From assembly GCF_028994805.1 (NCBI RefSeq), contig NZ_JAJQQP010000008.1, positions 1 to 64,000 of the forward strand: a DNA stretch of 64,000 nt, written 5' to 3'. The notes beneath the pieces are model-generated. The model searched no databases. It was not told the origin of the DNA and worked only from the letters and a program-made list of their open reading frames with translations. Origin of the DNA: Promicromonospora iranensis. Its GTDB lineage: Bacteria; Actinomycetota; Actinomycetes; Actinomycetales; Cellulomonadaceae. Each line of letters opens with the position of its first letter. Position 1 is the stretch's first letter. The translations under genes were made by a program, and so were the position numbers. Shown one piece after another: positions 48,973-57,463 of the stretch.

Positions 48973-49625
48973 GCTGGGACCAGCTGACACCACTGCTCTG
49001 GCAGGCCGCCGGCGAGACGGCGTTCATGGTGCTGATCACCTTGCTGGTGGGCGGCTTCCTCGGGCTCGCCCTCGGCCTCGGGCTGTACCTGACGCGGCCG
49101 GGCAACCTGCTCGGCAACCGGTTCGTGTTCGCCGTGCTGAACCTGGCCGTCAACGTGGTGCGGCCCGTACCGTTCATCATCTTCCTGGTGGCGCTCGGCC
49201 CGTTGACCCGTGCGGTCATCGGTTCGACGATCGGCATCGAGGCGTTCACCTTCGCCATGTGCTTCATGGCGACCTTCGTCTTCGCGCGGCTCGTCGAGCA
49301 GAACCTCGTCTCCATCGACCCCGGCGTGGTCGAGGCTGCCCGGGCCATGGGCGCCTCGCCCTTCCGGATCGTGCGGACCGTGCTGGTCCCCGAGGCGCTC
49401 GCGCCCCTGATCCTCGGCTACACGTTCCTGTTCGTCGGCGTGCTCGACATGTCCGCGATCGGTGGCTACCTGGGCGCCGGCGGCCTCGGCGACTTCGCGA
49501 TCGTCCAGGGCTACCGGCAGTACGACTGGGTGGTGACCGCCGTCGTCGTGGTGATCATCGTGCTGATCGTCCAGGCCGTGCAGTGGCTGGGGAACATCCT
49601 GGCGCGCCGCGCACTGCGGCGGTGA
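48969..49625 (+). CDS. metI: Methionine ABC transporter permease
   Basis: A 218-residue membrane protein with five hydrophobic helices. The coupling (EAA) loop reads VVEAARAMGASPFRIVRTVLVPEALAPLI, and the MetI pattern VVRPVPFIIFLVALGPLTRAVIG is typical. With MetN and MetQ it forms the importer. Its end faces a convergent ABC permease gene across a shared hairpin. Confidence 0.95.
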   Translation: MSWDQLTPLLWQAAGETAFMVLITLLVGGFLGLALGLGLYLTRPGNLLGNRFVFAVLNLAVNVVRPVPFIIFLVALGPLTRAVIGSTIGIEAFTFAMCFMATFVFARLVEQNLVSIDPGVVEAARAMGASPFRIVRTVLVPEALAPLILGYTFLFVGVLDMSAIGGYLGAGGLGDFAIVQGYRQYDWVVTAVVVVIIVLIVQAVQWLGNILARRALRR

Positions 49626-49630
49626 CTCGC

Positions 49631-49662
49631 GGCGGCGCCTCACACGTCGGTGAGGCGCCGCC
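49631..49662. terminator. Bidirectional hairpin between metI and ABC permease
   Basis: A perfect 13-bp stem, GGCGGCGCCTCAC with GTGAGGCGCCGCC, 6-base loop. It starts 6 bases after metI and overlaps the last codons of the convergent permease gene. Confidence 0.8.
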
Positions 49663-50434
49663 AGGTCTGCACGACGGCGGCGAGGGCGACCGGGGCGACC
49701 GCCGCAGCGAGCAGCAGATGGGGCAGGCCGACGGCGGCTGCTGCTGCGGCGCCACCCATGCCGGTCCACAGTGACGGCGCGGCGTAGGGGAACCATGACC
49801 CGCCCCCGAGCAGGACGACGATCTGGGTGAGCGCCACCATGCCGACCAGCCCGCCCACGGTGCCGAGCTGGCTGCGCGTCACCGTCGCGAGCCAGGCGAA
49901 CGGCAGGGCCAGGCCACCACCGAGGAGCCCGGCGACGAGTGCGGTGCGCGCACCGGCCCAGGCTCCGACGAAGGATGCGCCCGACCCTGCCGTCACCACG
50001 GCCGAAGCGGTGACGGTCACGGCGACCGCCACCACGACGCACACGGCGATCCAGGCCAGCGCGACCAGGCACTTGGCCAGGGCGATCGTGCCGCGCGGCA
50101 CGGCGAGGCCGAACAGTGCGCCCGCTGTGCCGCTCTCCAGCTCCCGGCCGAACGACCACGCGAGGAAGAACCCGCCCGCGACCAGCGCCGCGACGGAGAG
50201 GATCTGGGCACACGCCAGCAGGTGGGTCGTGGCGAGATCGCCCGTCGCGTAGTCGGCCAGCTTGGCCGCGGTCGCGCCCACGGCCCGCGGCGACCGGGCC
50301 AGCGCCACGACGCCCACGCTGCCGAGCGGCACCAGCAGGACGAGCAGCAGCGTGGCCACGCGTGCGACGACCGAGCGGCGCAGCTTGAGCGCCTCGACGG
50401 AGAACGCGGCGCCGAGGTTGGCGACGGCAGTCAT
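49640..50434 (-). CDS. ABC-2 type permease (DUF3533/YhgE-like small permease)
   Basis: A 264-residue membrane protein with six hydrophobic segments. Typical of ABC-2 permeases that act with a stand-alone ATPase: an N-terminal cytoplasmic helix (FSVEALKLRRSVVAR), a large loop with SFGRELESGTAGALFGLAVPRGTIALAK (the E-x-x-x-G-T coupling region) and Ala/Gly-rich helices. Overlaps the ATPase gene by 4 bases. Third gene of the TetR-ATPase-permease operon. The substrate is unknown. Confidence 0.82.
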   Translation of the reverse strand: MTAVANLGAAFSVEALKLRRSVVARVATLLLVLLVPLGSVGVVALARSPRAVGATAAKLADYATGDLATTHLLACAQILSVAALVAGGFFLAWSFGRELESGTAGALFGLAVPRGTIALAKCLVALAWIAVCVVVAVAVTVTASAVVTAGSGASFVGAWAGARTALVAGLLGGGLALPFAWLATVTRSQLGTVGGLVGMVALTQIVVLLGGGSWFPYAAPSLWTGMGGAAAAAAVGLPHLLLAAAVAPVALAAVVQTWRRLTDV

Positions 50435-51186
50435 GCCCGGCCTCCGGGGGTCGTGGTGTGGGCGTCGGCCGCAGCCCGCGTATCGGCGTCGAGCACCATG
50501 GCGAAGAACCGCTGTTCCAGGTCGGTGCCGCCCGGCTCGAGGCGCCCGACGTCGCGCCCGGCGTGCAGCACCACTATCTCGTCGGCGATGCGCGCCACCT
50601 CGTCGAGGTGATGGCTCGAGACGAGCACCGCCGCGCCGTCGTCGGCCAGGCCGCGGACCAGCTCGCGCACGAGGACGACGCCCTGCGGGTCGAGGGCGCT
50701 CGTCGGCTCGTCAAGGATCACGGCGGAAGGCCGGTGGAAGGTCGCGCAGGCGATGCCCAGGCGCTGCCGGTTGCCCATCGAGAGCGTCCTGGCGCGCGCG
50801 TGCCGCCAGGCCTCCAGGCCCATCCGGTCGACGGCGGCGCTCGCCGCCGGTATCGCTGCGCGCCGTGACCGTCCGTGCAGCCGGGCCGCGCAGCGGAGGT
50901 TCTCCGTGACCGTCAGGTCGGGGTAGACCAGGGGTGTGTCGACGACGTGACCGAACCGCGCGGCGACGTCGAAGGGCAGGTCAGCAGGGTCGTGTCCCAG
51001 GATCGTCGCCTCCCCGTCCGTGGGATGCAGACGGCCGGACAACGCGCGCAGCGCCGTCGTCTTGCCGGCGCCGTTGAGGCCGATCAGGGCGGTGACCTGT
51101 CCGGGCCGGACGGTCAGCGTGAGGCGGTCGAGGGCTGAGCGCTCGCCGAAGGTGTGCGTGACGTTGTCGAGCCGGAGCGCCGTCAC
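50431..51186 (-). CDS. ABC transporter ATP-binding protein
   Basis: A 251-residue ATPase. Walker A is LIGLNGAGKTT, Q-loop VDTPLVYPDLTV, signature LSMGNRQRLGIA (variant of LSGGQ), Walker B AVILDEPTSALD and switch SSHHLDEV. The length and degenerate signature fit drug or lipid exporters. It overlaps the TetR gene upstream and the permease downstream by 4 bases each, so all three are one transcript. Confidence 0.92.
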   Translation of the reverse strand: MTALRLDNVTHTFGERSALDRLTLTVRPGQVTALIGLNGAGKTTALRALSGRLHPTDGEATILGHDPADLPFDVAARFGHVVDTPLVYPDLTVTENLRCAARLHGRSRRAAIPAASAAVDRMGLEAWRHARARTLSMGNRQRLGIACATFHRPSAVILDEPTSALDPQGVVLVRELVRGLADDGAAVLVSSHHLDEVARIADEIVVLHAGRDVGRLEPGGTDLEQRFFAMVLDADTRAAADAHTTTPGGRA

Positions 51187-51749
51187 GACGTGGCTCCTGC
51201 CGGGGCGAGCTGCGCGAGGGCGCGGCGGACGAGGTCGGTGAGGGTGACGTCGCTGGGCGCCGAGCCCCAGGCCAGGAGGGCCGCGGTGGTCGCGGCGAGA
51301 CAGGCAGAGGCGGCGATGGCGGCGTCGAGGGGATCGGTGCCGTCGGCCACCAGCCGGTCTGTTATCGCCTGCTGGGTGGCATCGGTGCCCACCGAGACGG
51401 CCGCACGGAGCGAGGGGGACTGCGCGACCAGGGCCACCCGGCGCCTGGCGGTCGTGTCCTCGGTGGGGGTGATGTCGCCGAGCGCGGTGAGCAGGCCCAG
51501 GCGGGTGCGTTCCAGGGGCGAGAGGTCGGCCGGCTGGGCGCCGACGGCGTCCGCGATGAGCGGGTCGTACGGGTCCGTGACGAGTACGGCATCCTTCGTG
51601 GGGAAGTGCCGGAAGAACGTCATCGGCGTGATGCCCGCCGCGTCGGCGATCTGGTTCACCGTGGTGGCGTCGTAGCCCTGGCGCTCGAAGAGGTCGAGCG
51701 CGGCATCGAGGATGCGGGCCCGGGTGCGGAGGGTACGGGGTGTGACCAC
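51183..51749 (-). CDS. TetR-family regulator of ABC operon
   Basis: A 188-residue repressor. The HTH domain reads RARILDAALDLFERQGYDATTVNQIADAAGITPMTFFRHFPTKDAVL (residues ~8-54). First gene of the operon; a perfect 23-bp palindrome starts 4 bases before its start codon and is the probable autoregulatory site. GTG start at 51749. The inducer is unknown. Confidence 0.92.
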   Translation of the reverse strand: MVTPRTLRTRARILDAALDLFERQGYDATTVNQIADAAGITPMTFFRHFPTKDAVLVTDPYDPLIADAVGAQPADLSPLERTRLGLLTALGDITPTEDTTARRRVALVAQSPSLRAAVSVGTDATQQAITDRLVADGTDPLDAAIAASACLAATTAALLAWGSAPSDVTLTDLVRRALAQLAPAGATS

Positions 51750-51752
51750 AGT

Positions 51753-51775
51753 TAAATGTTAGTCACTAACATTTA
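51753..51775. promoter_or_regulatory. 23-bp perfect palindrome, probable TetR operator
   Basis: TAAATGTTAGT-C-ACTAACATTTA, a perfect AT-rich palindrome in GC-rich surroundings, immediately upstream of the TetR-ABC operon start. Confidence 0.85.
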
Positions 51776-51910
51776 GCGGTGGCGAGGCTGGGGTCGAACC
51801 CGGTCACGCGACGTGCCGCTCGGGTCGGAGGAACGCCGCGCTTCGGGTCGAATCCGGACCTGTGGACGGCTGTCCTCCGAGTGTCGGTGAGGCCGTCTAT
51901 CGTTGCGGGG

Positions 51911-54601
51911 GTGAGCACCGCCCTATACCGCCGCTACAGGCCCGAGACGTTCGCCGAGGTGATCGGCCAGGACCACGTCACGGGCCCCCTCATGCAGGCC
52001 CTGCGCAGCGGGAGGGTCAACCACGCCTATCTCTTCAGCGGTCCACGAGGCTGCGGAAAGACCACGTCGGCACGCATCCTCGCCCGCACGCTCAACTGCG
52101 CGAAGAACACGCCCGAGACGCCGATCGACACCCCGTGCGGCGAGTGCCCCTCGTGCGTCGAGCTGGCGCGCGGCGGCTCCGGCTCGCTCGACGTGGTGGA
52201 GATCGACGCGGCGTCGCACAACGGTGTGGACGACGCGCGTGACCTGCGCGAACGGGCCACGTTCGCCCCGGCTCGCGACCGGTACAAGATCTTCATCCTC
52301 GACGAGGCGCACATGGTGACGCCGCAGGGCTTCAACGCGCTGCTGAAGATCGTCGAGGAGCCGCCGCCCCACATCAAGTTCATCTTCGCGACCACGGAGC
52401 CGGACAAGGTGATCGGCACCATCCGGTCGCGCACCCACCACTACCCGTTCCGGCTCGTGCCGCCGGACGTGCTGTCCCCGTACCTCGAGCAGCTCTGCGG
52501 TGCCGAGGGAGTCGAGGTGGGTGGCGGAGTGCTCCCGCTGGTCACCCGTGCGGGCGGCGGTTCGGTGCGTGACTCCCTGTCCGTGATGGACCAGCTCATC
52601 GCCGGGGCCACGGGCGGCGTCGTCGACTACGACCTCGCGGTCGGCCTGCTCGGCTTCACGCACGCGACGCTGCTGGACGACGTCGTGGACGCGCTCGCCG
52701 CACGCGACGGGGGATCGATCTTCCGGGTCGTCGACCAGATCATCGCGACGGGGCACGAGCCGCGCCGGTTCGTCGAGGACGTGCTGGAGCGCCTGCGTGA
52801 CCTCATCGTCATCGGTGTCTCGGGTGACGCTGCCAGTGCCGTGCTGCGAGGCATACCCACCGATCAGCTCGAGCGCATGCGGACCCAGGCGGGACGGCTG
52901 GGGGTGGCGGAGCTCTCCCGGGCCGCGGACCTCGTGAACGCCGCCCTCACCGAGATGACGGGCGCCACGTCTCCGCGCCTGCACCTGGAGCTGCTGTGCG
53001 CTCGCCTGCTCCTGCCCGGGGCCGACGACGGCACAGCGGGTCTCGCGGCGCGCATCGACCGGCTGGAACGTGGCGGCATCGTGGCGTCCGGGGCGCCGGC
53101 CGCGCCCGGGCCGGGCCGCGACGCGGCGCCGGACGGTGCGCCGGCTCCGGAGCCGACGACGGGCGGGCTCGCCGGGGCCGCCGCCGCACGTGCGGTGCTC
53201 GACGCACGCAAGAAGCGGGGCGAGCCGGGCCAGCCTGCTGCGCCGGAACCTGCTCGGCCCGAGGCGAAGGCCGCCCCCGCGGCACCTGTCGCCGCGGCAG
53301 AGCCCTCGTCCGCAGGCGAAGGCGCTTCCGGGCCCACCGCACGGGCAGAGCCCGAGCCGGAACCCGCGGTTCAGGAGTCCCCAGCGCAGGAGTCCCCAGC
53401 ACCAGAGTCTCCGGTGCAGCAGGCTCCCGCACGGCCCGTACCGGAGCCGGCCGACGCGTCCGCGTCGGCTGCGCCGTCGGCTGCGCCGGCCTCCGGGTCC
53501 CCGGGCGCGGAGCCGGGCGTCACGACGGAGACGGTCCGACGGCGCTGGCCCGAGGTGCTCGGTGCGCTCGCCGCTGCGCGTGTCACGTGGTCGCTCGTCG
53601 GGCCGAACGCGCAGGTCGTCGCCCTGGAGGGCAACACGCTGAAGCTGGGCTTCGCTGCCCCTGGCCTGGCGCGTACGTTCTCGAACGCACGGCACACCAG
53701 CGCTGTGGAGGAAGCGGTCTACCAGACGCTGGGCATCCGGGTCCGGGTCGAGGCGACTCTCGACGAGGGGCCGGCCGGTGGCGGTGAGGCGAGCGGCGGT
53801 GGAACCTCCGGCGGCGGGCCGTCGGGTGGGGCCTCGTCGGGTGGTGGTCCTTCGGGCGGTGGCGCCGGTCCGGCGTCGGGCGAGCCTCGACGCGAGGCCC
53901 CGGCACCCACCGCCGCCGCGGCACCCGAGTGGCCCGACGTGCCGCCGCCCGGCGGGCGTGCGGCCACGGTGTCCGCGCCGTCGGCCTCGGCCGATGCGCT
54001 GCCCGTCGCCGGCGCTGCCGCGACGGCAGCAGCAGGCGCCGCGGGCGGCGGTCTCTCCGGAAGATCGGCGGCACTGGCGCCGGTGTCGGCCCAGGGGAGT
54101 GTCGCGGTCGCCGAACGCCCAGAGCCCTCCCGGCCCGAGCCGTCTGGTCCCGAGCCCGGTCGTCCGGAGCCTGCTCGGCCCGCGGCCAGACCTCCGTCGG
54201 CGGCGAGCGCAGCGGACGAGGCATGGCTCTCGGGCGCCAGCGCGACCGAGCCTCCCGCCGACTACGACATGCCGGAGCCCGAGCCCGTCTACGAGGACCA
54301 GGCCCCGGCGCCCGCGCGAGCCCCGATGTCGGGGGCGGGCGGAGCGCGCGAGGCGCTACGCCAGGCGAACGAACGCCGGGCGAGAGCGGCGAGCGGTGCT
54401 GATGCCGAGCCGCGTCGAGGGACCGCCGCGGGCGCGGCGGCGAGCACGTCCCGGGCGGCGGCCCCGGCCGACGAGCCCGACTTCTACGACGAGCCGTCCG
54501 CCGACGACCCGGACATCGCGTCGGCCGGCATGGTCGGGGTGCCGCTCGTGGTGCAGGTCCTGGGCGGCACGGTGATCGACGAGATCGTGGAGCAGCCGTG
54601 A
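51911..54601 (+). CDS. dnaX: DNA polymerase III subunit gamma/tau
   Basis: An 896-residue clamp-loader subunit. The AAA+ core occupies about residues 1-365: YRRYRPETFAEVIGQ, Walker A FSGPRGCGKTT, a four-cysteine zinc module (NCAKN to CGECPSC), Walker B FILDEAHM and sensor I FIFATTEPDKV. A Pro/Ala/Glu-rich repeat stretch (QESPAQESPAPESP) follows, then a tau-like domain (VRRRWPEVLGALAAARVTWSLVG, ~525-620) and a long Gly/Ser then Pro/Ala-rich tail. TATCGT lies 7 bases before the GTG at 51911, a leaderless promoter, which decides the start over the open frame at 51779. It overlaps the NUDIX gene by GTGA. No frameshift site was found. Confidence 0.95.
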   Translation: MSTALYRRYRPETFAEVIGQDHVTGPLMQALRSGRVNHAYLFSGPRGCGKTTSARILARTLNCAKNTPETPIDTPCGECPSCVELARGGSGSLDVVEIDAASHNGVDDARDLRERATFAPARDRYKIFILDEAHMVTPQGFNALLKIVEEPPPHIKFIFATTEPDKVIGTIRSRTHHYPFRLVPPDVLSPYLEQLCGAEGVEVGGGVLPLVTRAGGGSVRDSLSVMDQLIAGATGGVVDYDLAVGLLGFTHATLLDDVVDALAARDGGSIFRVVDQIIATGHEPRRFVEDVLERLRDLIVIGVSGDAASAVLRGIPTDQLERMRTQAGRLGVAELSRAADLVNAALTEMTGATSPRLHLELLCARLLLPGADDGTAGLAARIDRLERGGIVASGAPAAPGPGRDAAPDGAPAPEPTTGGLAGAAAARAVLDARKKRGEPGQPAAPEPARPEAKAAPAAPVAAAEPSSAGEGASGPTARAEPEPEPAVQESPAQESPAPESPVQQAPARPVPEPADASASAAPSAAPASGSPGAEPGVTTETVRRRWPEVLGALAAARVTWSLVGPNAQVVALEGNTLKLGFAAPGLARTFSNARHTSAVEEAVYQTLGIRVRVEATLDEGPAGGGEASGGGTSGGGPSGGASSGGGPSGGGAGPASGEPRREAPAPTAAAAPEWPDVPPPGGRAATVSAPSASADALPVAGAAATAAAGAAGGGLSGRSAALAPVSAQGSVAVAERPEPSRPEPSGPEPGRPEPARPAARPPSAASAADEAWLSGASATEPPADYDMPEPEPVYEDQAPAPARAPMSGAGGAREALRQANERRARAASGADAEPRRGTAAGAAASTSRAAAPADEPDFYDEPSADDPDIASAGMVGVPLVVQVLGGTVIDEIVEQP

Positions 54602-55023
54602 GCGGGGACGGCGCCATCGGTCCGATCACGACGCTTCGGATCGTCGCGGCCGTCGTGGAGCGTGCCGACGGGCGGCATCTGCTGGTCCGCAAGCGCGGTA
54701 CGCAGTCATTCATGCAGGTGGGCGGCAAGATCGAGCCGGGCGAAGCGCCCCTGGCGGCCCTGCTGCGGGAGTTCGAGGAGGAGGTCGGCGTGCGGCTCGA
54801 ACCGGCCGACATCGAGATCCTCGGCCGGTTCGGTGCGCCGGCCGCCAACGAGCCGGACCACATCGTCGATGCGCACGCCTACCGGGTGCGCCTGCGGCCC
54901 GGCACCGAGATCGCGGTGCAGGCCGAGCTCGAGGAGCTGGTGTGGATCGATCCTGCCGACCCGGTCGCGAGCTATCCGCTCGCGCCGTTGTCCCGGGACC
55001 TGCTGGTCGCTGCCGGGCACTGA
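54598..55023 (+). CDS. NUDIX domain protein
   Basis: A 141-residue hydrolase. NUDIX box GGKIEPGEAPLAALLREFEEEVGV is complete. The short form and the FMQVGGKIEPGE wording resemble MutT-like enzymes that clean nucleotide pools; the exact substrate is unknown. GTG start overlaps the dnaX stop by 4 bases, so it is co-translated with dnaX. Confidence 0.9.
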   Translation: MSGDGAIGPITTLRIVAAVVERADGRHLLVRKRGTQSFMQVGGKIEPGEAPLAALLREFEEEVGVRLEPADIEILGRFGAPAANEPDHIVDAHAYRVRLRPGTEIAVQAELEELVWIDPADPVASYPLAPLSRDLLVAAGH

Positions 55024-55028
55024 ACGTC

Positions 55029-55205
55029 TCAGCTTTTGCCCTGCTCCGCCCGGTACCGCGCCACGCGCGCGGCCCGCTCGCGCTCCATCCGACGCCGGGG
55101 GTCGGTGTCGTCAGCCTGCTCGGCGGGACCGGCGACGTGCAGCAGCAACCAGTTGAGCCGCCACGTGAAGCGGTACCCCAGGGTCAGACCGTCGCGGTTG
55201 CGCAT
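55029..55205 (-). CDS. Small basic protein, 58 aa, divergent from marR
   Basis: Begins MRNRDGLTLGYRFTWRLNWLLLHVAGPAEQ and ends with a charged helix (RRRMERERAARVARYRAEQGK). No family is recognised. An excellent ribosome-binding site (GGAGGAA 6 bases upstream) supports translation. It is divergent from the MarR gene, with the 22-bp palindrome at 55233 between them, so it is a likely regulated target. The central LNWLLLHVAG is too short for a typical membrane helix. Confidence 0.7.
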   Translation of the reverse strand: MRNRDGLTLGYRFTWRLNWLLLHVAGPAEQADDTDPRRRMERERAARVARYRAEQGKS

Positions 55206-55232
55206 GCCGTTCCTCCGTTTAATTGGTGTACA

Positions 55233-55254
55233 AACAGTTTGCACACAAACTGTT
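55233..55254. promoter_or_regulatory. 22-bp palindrome, probable MarR operator
   Basis: AACAGTTTG-CACA-CAAACTGTT, perfect 9-bp arms in an AT-rich patch, between the divergent small gene and the MarR gene. Confidence 0.8.
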
Positions 55255-55282
55255 ACGCTGGTCAATGTCCGAGAGGAGCCGC

Positions 55283-55816
55283 ATGAACGCCATGTCTCGC
55301 GCGGGTGCCGCGTCGCTGTCCGACCTGGAAGGGTCGTCCGGCCTCGACGTCCCTGCGGCAGACCCTGCCGACGGAGGCCAGACCACCCCCGACGACCTCC
55401 TGGCCCTCGATCGCCAGGTGTGCTTCGCACTCGCCGTCGCCTCGCGCAGCGTCATCGCGCTGTACCGGCCGCTCCTCGAGCCGATGGGTATCACCCACCC
55501 GCAGTACCTGGTCATGCTCGCCCTGTGGGAACGGTCGCCGCTCTCGGTCAAGCAGCTCAGCGGGCTGCTGCAGCTCGACCCCGGCACCTTGTCCCCGCTG
55601 CTCAAGCGCCTCGAAGCGATCGGCTACGTCACGCGGCGGCGCGATCCTCGTGACGAACGGGCGCTCGCCGTCGAGCTCACGGAGGAAGGGCGCGCACTGC
55701 GGGAGCAGGCGCTCCTCGTACCGCCGGCCATCATGGCGCGCCTGGGGATGTCCGCCGAGGAGCTCACGGCGCTGCACCGCAGCCTCACCCGGGTCATCGC
55801 GGCGGCCGCACCATGA
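55283..55816 (+). CDS. MarR-family transcriptional regulator (OhrR-like)
   Basis: A 177-residue regulator. After a disordered N-terminus comes LALDRQVCFALAVASRSVIALYRPLLEPMGITHPQYLVMLALWERSPLSVKQLSGLLQLDPGTLSPLLKRLEAIGYVTRRRDPRDERALAVELT, close to OhrR proteins. The Cys in DRQVCFAL is at the place of the reactive OhrR cysteine that senses organic peroxides. GAGAGGAG precedes the ATG at 55283; ATG 55265 is another option. It overlaps the VOC gene by 4 bases. Confidence 0.9.
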   Translation: MNAMSRAGAASLSDLEGSSGLDVPAADPADGGQTTPDDLLALDRQVCFALAVASRSVIALYRPLLEPMGITHPQYLVMLALWERSPLSVKQLSGLLQLDPGTLSPLLKRLEAIGYVTRRRDPRDERALAVELTEEGRALREQALLVPPAIMARLGMSAEELTALHRSLTRVIAAAAP

Positions 55817-56205
55817 GTCGCGGCCGCCTGCACCATGTCGAGCTGTGGGTCCCGTCGCTCGTCCGGGCGGAGCGGTCGTGGGGCTGGCTCCTCGCCAGCC
55901 TCGGCTACGTCGAGCACCAGCGCTGGAGCGTCGGGGTGAGCTGGATCCTCGACGGCACCTATGTCGTCGTCGAGCAGAGCCCGGCGCTCGCCGCGGACGC
56001 CCACGACCGGCTCGCCCCGGGGATCAACCACGTCGCGTTCCAGGGCGGCACGCGTGACGAGGTGGATCAGCTCGTCGAGGCGGCGCCCGCCCACGGCTGG
56101 GCGCTGCTGTTTCCCGACAAGCATCCGCACGCCGGCGGGGCGGACCACTACGCCGCCTATCTGGAGAACGAGGACGGCTACGAGGTCGAGGTCGTCGCGG
56201 CCTGA
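55813..56205 (+). CDS. VOC-family (glyoxalase-fold) protein
   Basis: A 130-residue vicinal-oxygen-chelate protein with two beta-alpha-beta-beta-beta modules: LHHVELWVPSLVRAERSWGWLLASLGY and INHVAFQGGTRDEVDQL. Candidate metal ligands are His (HHVEL, NHVAF) and Glu (YEVEVV). It is ATGA-coupled to the MarR regulator, so it may process or bind the regulator's inducer. The substrate is unknown. Confidence 0.88.
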   Translation: MSRGRLHHVELWVPSLVRAERSWGWLLASLGYVEHQRWSVGVSWILDGTYVVVEQSPALAADAHDRLAPGINHVAFQGGTRDEVDQLVEAAPAHGWALLFPDKHPHAGGADHYAAYLENEDGYEVEVVAA

Positions 56206-56242
56206 GCGTTCGATGTCAGTCGCTCCTGGAACACTGCGTCGC

Positions 56243-56821
56243 ATGTCCAACAACGTCGTGCTCCGACCTGCACTCGCCCGCTCGGTGGACGAGCTCCGGC
56301 TGTTGATCGAGGCCGGAGCCGCAGTCAAGTACCTGCACTTCTGGGGACACCAGCCCGAGACCGATGGCACCGCTGGCAAGGGGAGCTTGAGCCAGTGGTT
56401 CGTTGCTCCGTTCGAGGTGGCCGGCGAACGCTACGCCACCGCTGAGCACTGGATGATGGCGGAGAAGGCGCGGCTGTTCCGGGACCCGGATGCCGAGCGG
56501 GCGGCGATCGATGCCCCGAACCCGGCTCTGGCCAAGGCCGCCGGGCGGGCCGTCCGCGACTTCGACGGAGACGTCTGGGCGCGCGAGCGGTTCGAGGTCG
56601 TGGTGCGGGGCAACGTCCACAAGTTCGCGGCCCACCCGGACCTGCAGGAGTTCCTGCTGCGCACCGGCTCGCGGGTGCTCGTCGAAGCGAGCCCGCGAGA
56701 CCGGGTCTGGGGGATCGGGATGGGCGCGAAGAACGAGAACGCCGAGAACCCGGCAGCCTGGCGCGGACTCAACGTGCTGGGGTTCGCTCTGATGGAGGCT
56801 CGGGAGCGGCTTCGCGCCTGA
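56243..56821 (+). CDS. NADAR-family (YbiA-like) protein
   Basis: A 192-residue protein of the NADAR (YbiA/DUF1768) family, which in characterised members acts on N-glycosidic bonds of ADP-ribose or riboflavin-pathway intermediates. Motifs are LHFWGHQ, SLSQWFVAPFEVAGERYATAEHWMMAEKARLF and DRVWGIGMGAKNENAENPAAWRGLNVLGFALM. An earlier ATG (56213) is in frame, but similarity starts after MSNNVV, so I use 56243. It stands apart from known NAD-processing genes. Confidence 0.87.
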   Translation: MSNNVVLRPALARSVDELRLLIEAGAAVKYLHFWGHQPETDGTAGKGSLSQWFVAPFEVAGERYATAEHWMMAEKARLFRDPDAERAAIDAPNPALAKAAGRAVRDFDGDVWARERFEVVVRGNVHKFAAHPDLQEFLLRTGSRVLVEASPRDRVWGIGMGAKNENAENPAAWRGLNVLGFALMEARERLRA

Positions 56822-56866
56822 CCGCCCGGCCTTGCCGTGTCAGTGGCTCGTGGAAGAGTCAGGTCC

Positions 56867-57316
56867 ATGGCCAACCTGCAGCTCGCGGAGCTCACTCCCG
56901 ACAACCTCTTCGGAGCCCTTCGGTTGCCCCCTCAGGCAGCCGACGAGGAGCCGGTGGCGCCGGTCGCCTGGTCGGTCGCGGAGGCCTACGTCAATCCCAC
57001 CGCCTGGCCCAGGGTCGTTCTCGACGGCGACGAGGTGGTCGGCTTCGTGATGGCGAACTGGAACCCGGACGAGGAGATCCCGGAGTTCCGCGCCGGGATC
57101 TGGCGCCTCAACGTGGCACGCGAGGCGCGGATGCGCGGGGTGGGCAGATTTGCCGTCGATCAGGTGGCCGAGGAGGCCCGGCGCCGTGGGCTCGACCGCA
57201 TCACCGTCCTGTGGGTCCCGGGCCCGGACGGGCCTGAGGAGTTCTACCTGCGCTGCGGCTTCCGGAAGACGGGGAACCATCTGTTCGGGGAGGTGGTGGG
57301 GGAGCTGCTGCTCTGA
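56867..57316 (+). CDS. GNAT-family N-acetyltransferase
   Basis: A 149-residue acetyltransferase. Motif A reads GIWRLNVAREARMRGVGRFAVDQVAEEARRRGLDRITVLW, with acetyl-CoA loop R-M-R-G-V-G-R, and motif B is FYLRCGFRKTG. The acceptor is unknown. TGGAAGAG lies upstream of the ATG at 56867. The 147 bases after it up to the nucleotidyltransferase gene show no gene. Confidence 0.88.
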   Translation: MANLQLAELTPDNLFGALRLPPQAADEEPVAPVAWSVAEAYVNPTAWPRVVLDGDEVVGFVMANWNPDEEIPEFRAGIWRLNVAREARMRGVGRFAVDQVAEEARRRGLDRITVLWVPGPDGPEEFYLRCGFRKTGNHLFGEVVGELLL

Positions 57317-57463
57317 CGCTCCCAGGAGCCGAGCCAGTCCTGGATCCCGTCGAGCAGCCGACGCCGCAGCCGGCCGGCGCATGAGAGCTGCCGCACCGCC
57401 GGGCACCGGCCCGGCCAGGAAAAGACCGCGACGACACCGTCTTCCGGCCGCTACGTTCCGGAG

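Noticed and set aside
51923-53695. 590-residue minus-strand open frame opposite dnaX, and a similar one at 53583-54863
   Set aside because: Arg/Pro-rich, low-complexity translation with no motif; a typical antisense shadow of a high-GC gene with strong third-position bias.
51911-54601. Programmed frameshift in dnaX giving gamma and tau
   Set aside because: No A-rich or T-rich slippery heptamer with a following hairpin was found near the end of the AAA+ core.
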